DNA of 64,000 nucleotides, taken from the NCBI GenBank assembly GCA_963640685.1, contig CAVIAA010000002.1, forward strand, positions 1 to 64,000, given 5' to 3'. A program made the translations under genes and the position numbers. Positions 41,999-49,082 of this stretch are shown piece after piece. The stretch's first letter is position 1; each line of letters opens with the position of its first letter. A model generated the notes under the pieces. The model did not search any database. It had not been told where the DNA came from and saw only the letters and a program-made list of their open reading frames with translations. The DNA comes from SFEL01 sp963640685. Lineage in GTDB: Bacteria > Bacillota > Clostridia > Christensenellales > CAG-138.

Positions 41999-42946
41999 CT
42001 ATCTCAACCTCCAGCGCTTTCTGCTGTTTTTGCGCATACCCACGGCGGCGGCTGCAATGGCGGCAGCTGCTATGAGTGCGATGAGTATTATTTTGCCTTT
42101 GCCGGAGGGCTGGTATTCTACGCTGCGGAGCACCGTGCGGCCGCATACGGCACAAACGCCCTCCTCCTCGCCGCCAAGCTCCTTTGTGGCCTCGCGCTTA
42201 ACGATCCATTCCGTCACAGCGTGGCTGCCGACGTTGGTCTTCTCGCCGCATTCGCATTCCTGCCAGTGGAGGCTTTCGTCGCTTTTCCATTCAGAGGAAA
42301 AGGAATGAAGGTGCGGGGCAGGGGTAACGAGGGGTGTAGGCTCGGCCGTTTGAAGCGGGGCGCTTTGTGCCGCCGTAGCCTTTGGGGCGCGGGTGGACTT
42401 TGGCGCGTCGGCAACCGTGAGCTTTGCCCGGTTAGTCGCTATCGAGCCGGACGGGCCGCGATAGACACAGTACACGCTCCAGCCGTTCATGTCCTTGGTA
42501 AAGCCGGTTAAGGTCAGGCTGTCGGTCGTGCTGCCCTCGGAGGTCACGCCGGAAAAATGCTCGGATATATTCTCCGCATCGATGGTCGTGCTGCCGTCCG
42601 TAAGCTGCCATTTGCGGGATGTAGCGTTTCTTGCCTCGGCGGAGAACGTTGCGGAAGCGCCGGGCTTTACCGAAACGCTCTGCGGGCTCTGCGTTATCTC
42701 AAGCTCGCCGAGGGTCGCCGATGGTTCGGGGGTCGGTGAAGGAGATGACGACGGGGACGGCTCGGGAGAGACCAACGGCGCAGCAGAAGGGAGCGGCGCC
42801 GACGTTATGACCGGCGTAGCAGCGGGCGCCGGGGCAGGGGAAGAAGCCGGAGAAGGGCTCCCCTCTGCAAACGCCGCAGAATAGGCCGCTATTACAAGTG
42901 CCGCAGCACAGAGTATTCTTTTTAGCTTGCTTTTCATGTTGTGCAT
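41999..42946 (-). CDS. Cell-surface protein with Ig-like domain and C-terminal membrane anchor
   Basis: A 315 aa exported protein, not recognised as a named family. Signal peptide 1-28 (A-A-F-A cleavage), Pro/Ser/Ala-rich linker to about 75, then an Ig-like domain about 80-180 (P-Q-S-V-S-V-K-P-G-A-S-A-T-F, W-Q-L, V-Y-C-V-Y-R). After a second linker comes a His/Cys module (H-W-Q-E-C-E-C-G, then G-V-C-A-V-C-G-R) of the sort repeated in Firmicute surface proteins. A transmembrane helix about 288-306 and a basic tail form an anchor without an LPXTG motif. Its stop is 2 bp from the response-regulator TTG, so it is in the sugar-sensing unit; a glycan-related role is only suggested by position. Confidence 0.75.
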   Translation of the reverse strand: MHNMKSKLKRILCAAALVIAAYSAAFAEGSPSPASSPAPAPAATPVITSAPLPSAAPLVSPEPSPSSSPSPTPEPSATLGELEITQSPQSVSVKPGASATFSAEARNATSRKWQLTDGSTTIDAENISEHFSGVTSEGSTTDSLTLTGFTKDMNGWSVYCVYRGPSGSIATNRAKLTVADAPKSTRAPKATAAQSAPLQTAEPTPLVTPAPHLHSFSSEWKSDESLHWQECECGEKTNVGSHAVTEWIVKREATKELGGEEEGVCAVCGRTVLRSVEYQPSGKGKIILIALIAAAAIAAAAVGMRKNSRKRWRLR

Positions 42947-43098
42947 AATACCGCCTCTTTACAGCTAATGCAGAAAAATCAAAATGAGCATATAAATGAG
43001 TATATGTATGAAATTTCTACCATTATAGTATAACACATATCGGCGGCCTTGCCCATAGCTTAATCAAATGCAACGCGGCATTGAGGCGAATTTGGCCG

Positions 43099-43124
43099 AA
43101 AAAAACGGGCTCCTTGCGGAGCCC
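43099..43124 (-). terminator. Terminator of the SNF symporter gene
   Basis: On the minus strand GGGCTCC, GCAA loop, GGAGCCC, then GTTTTTT. Confidence 0.88.
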
Positions 43125-43137
43125 ATCGTTGTCAGGT

Positions 43138-44475
43138 TTATTTCCAGCTGAATGTAACAAGACCATATATATAGATCACAAGTATCGCTGCGGGAACAAA
43201 GTACTGAAATACGGGGCGCATCCAGTTTTTGACCTTTATGCCGCTGCCGCTGTTTGCCTCGGCCATGAACGCCTCCCAGCCCCAGCCTCTTTTGCCGCAG
43301 CAGAAAACGGCGAACACGAGCGAACCGAGCGGCAGCAGATTTGTGCTTACTATGAAATCCCAGAAATCGAGGAAGGCCGAGCCTTCCGCAAAGGGCTGAA
43401 AGCCGGAAAGAAGGCTATACCCAAGGGCGGTCGTAAGCGAGAGCAGAAATATTCCGGCGCCGCAAATGAGGGCGCCCTTGCGGCGGCTCCAGCCGGTCAT
43501 TTCGCGAACGCAGGCCAGAATGTTCTCAAACACCGCAAGCACGGTAGACATGGCGGCAAACACCATAAACAGGAAGAAGAGACTGCCCCACCAGCGCCCA
43601 CCGGCCATGTTGTTGAATACGGTTGCCATAGTGTCAAAGAGCAGGCTGGGGCCGGAGTTCACCTCAACGCCGAAGGTAAAGCAGGCGGGGAATATGATGA
43701 GTCCTGCCATCACGGCGACCGAGGTATCCAGCACGATGACGTTTATGGATTCGCCCATCAGCGCCCTGTCCTTGTCTATGTAGCTGCCGAATATCGCCAT
43801 TGCTCCTATGCCGAGGCTGAGCGTAAAGAAGGATTGATTCATGGCTCCAACCATTACCTCGCCGTTTATCTTGGAAAAATCAGGCACAAGGTAAAAGGCG
43901 AGCCCCTCCTTTGCCCCGGGCAGCAGGCAGCTGTGAACGGTGAGTATCACCATAAGCCCAAGCAGCATCACCATCATGTATTTTGTGACCCGCTCAAGAC
44001 CGCCCTGCAGGTTAAAGCAGAGCGTACCGAAGCCGAGCACGACGGTTATCGTCATATACATAACGTTAAGACCGGGGTTGGTTATCATATCCACAAAGCC
44101 GGCATTCTGGGACTGACCGGATACGAACAGCACAAAATAGTATATGAGCCAGCCGGTGACCACGGTGTAAAAGGCCATGAGCGCAATGTTGCCTATAAGG
44201 GCAAGGTAGCCGTGTATGTGCCACTTTGAGCCGGGTTTTTCCAGCTTATAGTACATCCTTACGGGGCTCGCCTGAGCGGCACGTCCCATTGCAAATTCCA
44301 TGGTCATAACGGGGAGGCCGAGCAGAATAAGACATATGAGGTAGATGGCAAGAAAGCCACCTCCGCCGTATTTGCCGCACATCCAGGGGAATTTCCATAC
44401 ATTGCCGCAGCCGATGGCGCAGCCTGCCGAGAGCAGAATGAAGCCCAAACGGGAGCCGAGTCTTTCGCGTTCCAA
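43138..44475 (-). CDS. Neurotransmitter:sodium symporter (SNF) family transporter
   Basis: A 445 aa Na+-coupled amino-acid or osmolyte importer of the LeuT/SNF class, 11-12 membrane helices. The start (L-G-S-R-L-G-F-I-L-L-S-A-G-C-A-I-G-C-G-N-V-W-K-F-P) is the TM1 signature containing sodium-site and substrate residues; unwound TM6 lies near T-L-S-L-G-I-G-A-M near 235. The length fits bacterial members (about 440-510). It has a strong promoter and terminator and no partner. Substrate (for example Trp, Tyr, Leu, Ala) cannot be told from sequence. Confidence 0.93.
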   Translation of the reverse strand: MERERLGSRLGFILLSAGCAIGCGNVWKFPWMCGKYGGGGFLAIYLICLILLGLPVMTMEFAMGRAAQASPVRMYYKLEKPGSKWHIHGYLALIGNIALMAFYTVVTGWLIYYFVLFVSGQSQNAGFVDMITNPGLNVMYMTITVVLGFGTLCFNLQGGLERVTKYMMVMLLGLMVILTVHSCLLPGAKEGLAFYLVPDFSKINGEVMVGAMNQSFFTLSLGIGAMAIFGSYIDKDRALMGESINVIVLDTSVAVMAGLIIFPACFTFGVEVNSGPSLLFDTMATVFNNMAGGRWWGSLFFLFMVFAAMSTVLAVFENILACVREMTGWSRRKGALICGAGIFLLSLTTALGYSLLSGFQPFAEGSAFLDFWDFIVSTNLLPLGSLVFAVFCCGKRGWGWEAFMAEANSGSGIKVKNWMRPVFQYFVPAAILVIYIYGLVTFSWK

Positions 44476-44523
44476 GAGAGTTCTCCTTTACTGAGTAAAA
44501 TAATATATAATATACGAGAACGG

Positions 44524-44552
44524 ATTATATCAAATTGCCGTTAAGGAGTCAA
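44524..44552 (-). promoter_or_regulatory. Promoter of the SNF symporter gene
   Basis: On the minus strand TTGACT (44552-44547), 17 bases, TATAAT (44529-44524). It lies immediately after the upstream terminator's T-run. Confidence 0.75.
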
Positions 44553-44580
44553 GAAAAAAATAAAGGCGGCATAGCCGCCA
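44553..44580 (-). terminator. Terminator of the thioesterase gene
   Basis: On the minus strand GGCGGC, TAT loop, GCCGCC, then TTTATTTTTTTC. Confidence 0.88.
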
Positions 44581-44597
44581 TGCCGTCGCAGCGCGCG

Positions 44598-44987
44598 TCA
44601 TTCGCCGCGCTTGCCGTCGGTCTTTTGCATAAAACGCTGTGCGTCTATTATGCAGCGCTCGTGTGTGCCTTCGCCAATGATACCCTTTTCATCGTATGCG
44701 GTGACCTTGAATGCAAGCCTGCGGCCGTCTATCGCGGTCAGCTCGCTCTCACACCATACCTTTAGCCCTACGGGGGTAGCGCTGACGTGAGATACGTTGA
44801 GCATGGTGCCCACGGTGGTTTTGCCGGGCTCCATATACGGCTCAACGCCAAAGCAGGCACATTTTTCCATCAGGCTGATCATCTGCGGCGTTGCAAAAAC
44901 CTCAAGCGTGCCGCTGCCGACAGCCTTTGCGGTGTTTTCTTCCTTTACCTCGATATCGATGCGGTTCTTTAAGCCGACTTCCAGCAT
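44598..44987 (-). CDS. FlK-like hotdog thioesterase
   Basis: A 129 aa hotdog-fold acyl-CoA thioesterase of the fluoroacetyl-CoA thioesterase (FlK) family. The motif V-F-A-T-P-Q-M-I-S-L-M-E-K (about 29-41), G-T-M-L-N-V-S-H near 60-67 and a C-terminal G-E-G-T-H-E-R segment match the family, where Thr, Glu and His form the catalytic set; all three are present at matching places. In ordinary anaerobes these enzymes probably hydrolyse small or dead-end acyl-CoAs, not fluoroacetyl-CoA. Single-gene unit. Confidence 0.85.
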   Translation of the reverse strand: MLEVGLKNRIDIEVKEENTAKAVGSGTLEVFATPQMISLMEKCACFGVEPYMEPGKTTVGTMLNVSHVSATPVGLKVWCESELTAIDGRRLAFKVTAYDEKGIIGEGTHERCIIDAQRFMQKTDGKRGE

Positions 44988-45208
44988 ATGATTCCTCCAA
45001 AGAAAAAATATAAGTGGATTATAGCATACCGTTTGCCGTGCGGCAATTGAAAAACCGCTGTGCAGTCATAAATGCATCAGTATATCGGGGCGAAATCGCA
45101 ATATTAGATTACTGGCGAGCTGTAATCAGTTGTTTGAATTTAACGGAATGCGGTCTGTGTGCTATTATGATGACAACCCAATATAATCTATTTTTCGGAG
45201 GTTTCTCA

Positions 45209-45621
45209 TGTCTATTTCACTGGATTACGCACTTGAACATAAGAACGACCCAGCAGTGCTCTGCTGCCGTGCAGAGGGCGGCACTGTGCTTTCCGAGCAC
45301 AACCTTGAGGATCCTGTCATATTTGACGATCTGGTAGATTCCGGCCTGCTCGACCTTACCGGCGCGCTCAAAATAGGTCAGGTGCTGGGCGCTACTCTGA
45401 AGGAAACTTGCGATTCGCTTACCGCCCTCACTCCGGACAAGGTAGAAGGTGCTAAGGAAGGTGCGGACGAGCCCGCGGCCGAGGCGGCGGAGCCTGCTGC
45501 GAGCGTTTCTGCTCCGAGCATTGGCGGAAGCGTTGAGGGCGCACAGGTCACCATTTCAGGCGGCATACTTATTCTGGATATAAAAGAGGGCAAGGGCATT
45601 CATATAGAGCTGCCGGTATAA
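45209..45621 (+). CDS. Stand-alone PrdA N-terminal-domain-like protein
   Basis: A protein of about 137 aa (start codon ATG at 45208-45210 after CGGAGG) that resembles only the N-terminal region of PrdA, the proprotein of clostridial D-proline reductase. Recognisable pieces are H-x-N-D-P-A-V-L-C-C-R (about 11-21), N-L-E-D-P-V-I-F-D-D-L-V-D-S-G-L-L (31-47), K-I-G-Q-V-L-G-A-T-L-K-E-T, and the closing E-G-K-G-I-H-I-E-L-P after an Ala/Glu linker. The catalytic part of PrdA, including the pyruvoyl-forming cysteine, is absent. Shorter PrdA-like accessory proteins (PrdD type) are known in prd operons, but no prd gene is in this window. It stands alone before a terminator; function unknown. Confidence 0.65.
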
Positions 45622-45643
45622 GGCTGACGAAACCAAAGCTACG

Positions 45644-45672
45644 GAGGACGGCGAAAAACCGTCCTCTTTTGC
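45644..45672 (+). terminator. Terminator of the PrdA-like gene
   Basis: GAGGACGG (45644-45651), 7-base loop, CCGTCCTC (45659-45666), then TTTTGC. Confidence 0.85.
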
Positions 45673-45807
45673 TTTTGCGAAAACCGCTGCATTGCCTTAG
45701 AAAAGCGTGGCCGGTAAATAAAACAAATATGGCTCTTGGCGGCAAGGAAAAAATAGAGTATGATAAATAAAAAGCACATTGCATATTAGAGCGGAGGAAA
45801 AAAACCG

Positions 45808-47079
45808 ATGCATCCATTGACAAAGCTGATAAAAGATGACATGAAGCCGGCACTTGGCGTAACGGAGCCGGGAGCTATCGCCTTTGCGGCGGCAAAGGCA
45901 CGTTCGTATGTACAGGGTGAGATCGAGAGCATAACCGTCAGCATGAACAGCGGAATGTACAAAAACGCTTTCACCTGCGGAATACCCAACAGTACGCATG
46001 TCGGCGGGGCATACGCAGCGGCGCTCGGCGCAATAGCGGGAGACGCACAAAGAGGGCTTGAGGCTCTCGGCAGCATAACCCGCGAGGACGACGCAGCGGC
46101 GGATGAGCTGATAAAAAACGGCAGAGTAAAGGCAGACGTCAGCGAGATAACCAGCCGCATATTCATCGACGTAACGGTATGCTCTGCACAGGACGAGGCG
46201 GAGGTGACCATACGGGACAGCCATACCAACATAGTGCGCATACGACACAACGGCAAAACCGTGTTTGAAAAGCAGGAAACGGCAGCAAGGACTGAAACGG
46301 AGGAGCTGCCCGATATACACCGACATACCCTCAAAGAGCTTTACGACTACGCCGTAAGCGTAGATGCGGAGGAGATAGCGTTTATTAACGAGGCGTTCAG
46401 CACCAATATGGCACTTTTTGATGAGGGGCTGGCGAGCGAGAGAACGGTATTTTTGCACAGGCTCCTCGATGAAAACGGCGGGCTGGTAATATCCGATGAC
46501 GTGCAAAAGACCGCCTCGCTGCTATGCAACGGCGCGATAGAGGCTAGGGTGATAGGCCTGAGCAGGCCGGCAATGAGCATAACCGGCTCCGGCGCGCACG
46601 GTATAATCGCTACAATGCCGCTGTATGCCGAGGCTAAGGTAAAGGGAATAGCAGATGAAGCGCTGCTGAGGGCAACGGCGCTGAGCTATCTCGTGTGCAT
46701 GTACATAAAAGAATATTCGGGAAAGCTATCTGCATTCTGCGGCTGCGCAATAGCCGCGGGAACCGGTATGGCCTGCGGCCTTGCCCTGCTGCGCGGGGCG
46801 GAGGAAAGCGTACTGCCGGCGGTGATAAGGAACCTTGCCGCCAGCATAACCGGAATGATATGCGACGGAGGCAATCAGGGCTGCGCAATGAAGGGCATAG
46901 TGGCGGTGGACGCGGCATACAGGGCGGTAGCGCTTGCAATGGGCGGCGCCGCCATAGCGCCGGTACACGGCATATGTGCCGACACGCCGGAGCAGACGAT
47001 GAAAAACATGGGACTTATCGCCTCGCCCGGCATGGTTGGCACAGAAAAGACCATGATAGACATATTGCGGGAAAGATAA
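45808..47079 (+). CDS. cyuA: L-cysteine desulfidase / serine dehydratase alpha family
   Basis: A 423 aa iron-sulfur enzyme of the CyuA (YhaM) family that splits L-cysteine to pyruvate, ammonia and sulfide. Opening K-P-A-L-G-V-T-E-P-G-A-I-A-F-A is the family start; cluster cysteines are visible in F-C-G-C-A-I-A-A-G near 311 and I-C-D-G-G-N-Q-G-C-A-M-K near 351-362. GGAGG lies 9 bases before the ATG. No cyuP transporter is next to it. It runs convergent to the deacetylase gene with only 7 bp between the stops. Confidence 0.92.
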   Translation: MHPLTKLIKDDMKPALGVTEPGAIAFAAAKARSYVQGEIESITVSMNSGMYKNAFTCGIPNSTHVGGAYAAALGAIAGDAQRGLEALGSITREDDAAADELIKNGRVKADVSEITSRIFIDVTVCSAQDEAEVTIRDSHTNIVRIRHNGKTVFEKQETAARTETEELPDIHRHTLKELYDYAVSVDAEEIAFINEAFSTNMALFDEGLASERTVFLHRLLDENGGLVISDDVQKTASLLCNGAIEARVIGLSRPAMSITGSGAHGIIATMPLYAEAKVKGIADEALLRATALSYLVCMYIKEYSGKLSAFCGCAIAAGTGMACGLALLRGAEESVLPAVIRNLAASITGMICDGGNQGCAMKGIVAVDAAYRAVALAMGGAAIAPVHGICADTPEQTMKNMGLIASPGMVGTEKTMIDILRER

Positions 47080-47086
47080 GACGAAC

Positions 47087-47896
47087 TTAAGCAGCTTTTT
47101 GCCTGCCGTTAACGTCGATTATCGTATCGCCGTCCAGCTTCAGCTCGCTTACGGTAACGAACTCGTAGCCCTGATCCTGTGCCGCCTTTATCAGCGGCGG
47201 GAGGTATTGCTCTATGCCGTAGCCGTTGTTGTGGCATAGTACTACGCAGCCGGGCTCCAGCTTTGGTATAACCGATTCAAGTATGGTCTGCGGGCTGCGC
47301 TCCTCCTTCCAGTCAACGGTATCGATGCTCCACTGCCAAATCTCATACCCCAGCTCTCGCGCTGTGGTTATGACGGTGTCGTTGTATTCTCCGTATGGGC
47401 AGCGGAAGGCGGTTGTGCGCTTGCCGAGCAGCTTTTCTATCGTGTCGTCAAATTTTTCCAGCTCTTTGCGTATTTCTGCCGCGGTAAGCTGGCTCATGTG
47501 CGGATGGGTGGAGGAGTGGTTTCCAATCTCGTTGCCGCGGGCGGCGATCTCCTTTACCTTATCGGGGTACTTATCCGCCCAGAAGCCGCACAGGAAGAAC
47601 GTGGCATGGATGCCGTATTTGTCCAGTGTATCCAGTATAAAGTCCGTCTTATCCGCTTCCCATGCAGCGTCGATGGTCAGGGCTATCTTCTTGTCGCTGC
47701 GCTCCACGCTGTATATGGGAAGCTCGTGCTTCCTGCCGGCAAGCACCTCCAGCTCGTATTCCTCCACGCGGCGGAGGCTCCCTGCTGCCGCGGCATCGGG
47801 CGAAAAGCTGAGGTAAACTATCACCGCTGCGGCTATAAGCGCAAGTATGACTGCGGCCGTGATAAGCGTGCGCTTTGTGATGACGAGTATTTTCAT
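47087..47896 (-). CDS. Polysaccharide deacetylase (sporulation-type CE4)
   Basis: A 269 aa membrane-anchored CE4 esterase. Signal anchor about 9-30, then the NodB domain from about 68. The first motif is T-I-D-A-A-W-E instead of the usual T-F-D-D-G-P, a variant typical of sporulation PdaB/YlxY-like members; it keeps one metal-site Asp region but lacks the double Asp. Motif 2 H-S-S-T-H-P-H-M near 133-140 supplies the metal histidines, motif 3 R-C-P-Y-G-E-Y near 172, motif 4 W-S-I-D-T-V-D-W, and motif 5 V-L-C-H-N-N near 227. It should de-N-acetylate peptidoglycan, possibly in spore cortex maturation (inference). GGAGG lies 7 bases before the ATG. Confidence 0.88.
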   Translation of the reverse strand: MKILVITKRTLITAAVILALIAAAVIVYLSFSPDAAAAGSLRRVEEYELEVLAGRKHELPIYSVERSDKKIALTIDAAWEADKTDFILDTLDKYGIHATFFLCGFWADKYPDKVKEIAARGNEIGNHSSTHPHMSQLTAAEIRKELEKFDDTIEKLLGKRTTAFRCPYGEYNDTVITTARELGYEIWQWSIDTVDWKEERSPQTILESVIPKLEPGCVVLCHNNGYGIEQYLPPLIKAAQDQGYEFVTVSELKLDGDTIIDVNGRQKAA

Positions 47897-47959
47897 TTAT
47901 ACACCTCCAGTTGGGTATGTTGGCCTTGCAGTTAAATATATGCTCCGATAGAGAAGAAT

Positions 47960-47989
47960 TTGACGGCCGGCCGCAGCTGCTGGTACAAT
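47960..47989 (+). promoter_or_regulatory. Promoter of relQ
   Basis: TTGACG (47960-47965), 18-base spacer, TACAAT (47984-47989); the start codon is 23 bases downstream. Confidence 0.65.
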
Positions 47990-48011
47990 AGGTGCGAGGG
48001 GATGTGACGAT

Positions 48012-48632
48012 ATGCCGTTTTATGAGGATAAGCACGAGTTCCTCGTGATGAGGAACCTGTATGACGCGGCCGTAAGGCAGCTTACGCTCAAGTTTGAAAT
48101 ACTCAACAACGAATTTAGCGTACTTTATGCGCGCAATCCCATACACCACATAGAGGGCAGGGTAAAATCGCCCGAGAGCATTGAAGCAAAGCTGCTGAAG
48201 AAGGGTCTGCCGGTAACGATAGAGTCGGCGGTTAAAAATGTGAACGATATCGCCGGCGTAAGGGTCGTCTGTAATTATATCGACGACGTTTACCGCGTTG
48301 CAGGCATGATGGAGAGGCAGAAGGATCTCGATATAATCAAACGTCAGGATTACATAAAGACACCAAATTATAATGGTTACAGGTCACTGCATCTGGATAT
48401 TATGATGCCCGTGTACTTATCGGACAGAACAGAGCACGTCACCGCTGAAATACAGATACGGACCATAGCAATGGACTTTTGGGCAAGCCTTGAGCATGAT
48501 ATACGCTATAAGGCGGATAAATCAAGGCTGCCGCATGGAATAAACGAGGAAATGCTGGAGTGCGCGGGCAGAATAGCCGAAATAGACCTTAAGATGCAGG
48601 ATATGTACAAACGGATCAAGGAAGCGGAATAG
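48012..48632 (+). CDS. relQ: Small alarmone synthetase RelQ
   Basis: A 206 aa single-domain (p)ppGpp synthetase that transfers pyrophosphate from ATP to GTP/GDP. The synthetase motifs are present: R-V-K-S-P-E-S-I-E-A-K-L near 51-62, D-I-A-G-V-R-V-V near 79-86, N-G-Y-R-S-L-H-L near 118-125 and E-I-Q-I-R-T near 145-150. There is no hydrolase or TGS domain; length matches RelQ (YjbM), which forms tetramers in Bacillus. GAGGGGATG precedes the ATG. Own promoter, shared terminator with hup on the opposite strand. Confidence 0.94.
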   Translation: MPFYEDKHEFLVMRNLYDAAVRQLTLKFEILNNEFSVLYARNPIHHIEGRVKSPESIEAKLLKKGLPVTIESAVKNVNDIAGVRVVCNYIDDVYRVAGMMERQKDLDIIKRQDYIKTPNYNGYRSLHLDIMMPVYLSDRTEHVTAEIQIRTIAMDFWASLEHDIRYKADKSRLPHGINEEMLECAGRIAEIDLKMQDMYKRIKEAE

Positions 48633-48641
48633 CAAAAACAA

Positions 48642-48667
48642 AAAAAGCAGCGCTAAAGCTGCTTTTT
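48642..48667. terminator. Bidirectional terminator between relQ and hup
   Basis: AAAAAGCAGC/GCTGCTTTTT perfect 10-bp stem with a 6-base loop, convergent genes on both sides. Confidence 0.92.
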
Positions 48668-48687
48668 ATGTTAACCGAAATAACGGC

Positions 48688-48960
48688 TTAGTTGAGGGCT
48701 TCCTTGAGAGCCTTGCCGGCCTTGAAGGCAGGGGACTTAGTGGCGGCGATCTCGATCTCGGCGCCGGTCATGGGGTTGTGGCCCTTGTGAGCTGGGCGCT
48801 CGCGTACTTCAAAGCCGCCGAAGCCGACTATCTGCACCTTATCGCCGTTTACGAGAGCGTTGGTGATGGTTTCGAAGGTGGCGAGAACTACGCCCTCAGC
48901 TTCCTTTTTGGAGATGGAGCATTTGCTGGCTACGGCAGCGATGAGTTCAGTCTTATTCAT
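48688..48960 (-). CDS. hup: DNA-binding protein HU
   Basis: A 90 aa histone-like nucleoid protein; dimers bend DNA. The start M-N-K-T-E-L-I, the G-F-G-G-F-E-V-R-E-R-P-A-H-K-G-H-N-P arm (about 46-63) with Pro63 for intercalation, and the K-A-G-K-A-L-K end are all canonical. GGAGG lies 9 bases before the ATG. A strong promoter drives it alone. It follows mazG and the flippase gene in the order known from other Firmicutes. Confidence 0.97.
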   Translation of the reverse strand: MNKTELIAAVASKCSISKKEAEGVVLATFETITNALVNGDKVQIVGFGGFEVRERPAHKGHNPMTGAEIEIAATKSPAFKAGKALKEALN

Positions 48961-49020
48961 TCTTAATATATCCTCCTATTATGTTTGGCCTTAGTATGCC
49001 GCACAGCGCGGACCTCTACA

Positions 49021-49049
49021 ATTATACTCAGCTTGCGCTGTAAACGCAA
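49021..49049 (-). promoter_or_regulatory. Promoter of hup
   Basis: On the minus strand TTGCGT (49049-49044), 17 bases, TATAAT (49026-49021), 61 bases before the start codon. Confidence 0.7.
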
Positions 49050-49082
49050 GAAGAAAAATCAAAAAATGCCTGATTTTCTAAT

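Noticed and set aside
44598..44987. Dedicated fluoroacetate resistance gene
   Set aside because: The FlK-like family is broad in anaerobes and nothing nearby relates to organofluorine metabolism.
45209..45621. Glycine reductase subunit (GrdE/GrdX)
   Set aside because: The start and the L-E-D-P/D-S-G-L-L segment fit PrdA, not the Grd proteins as I know them.
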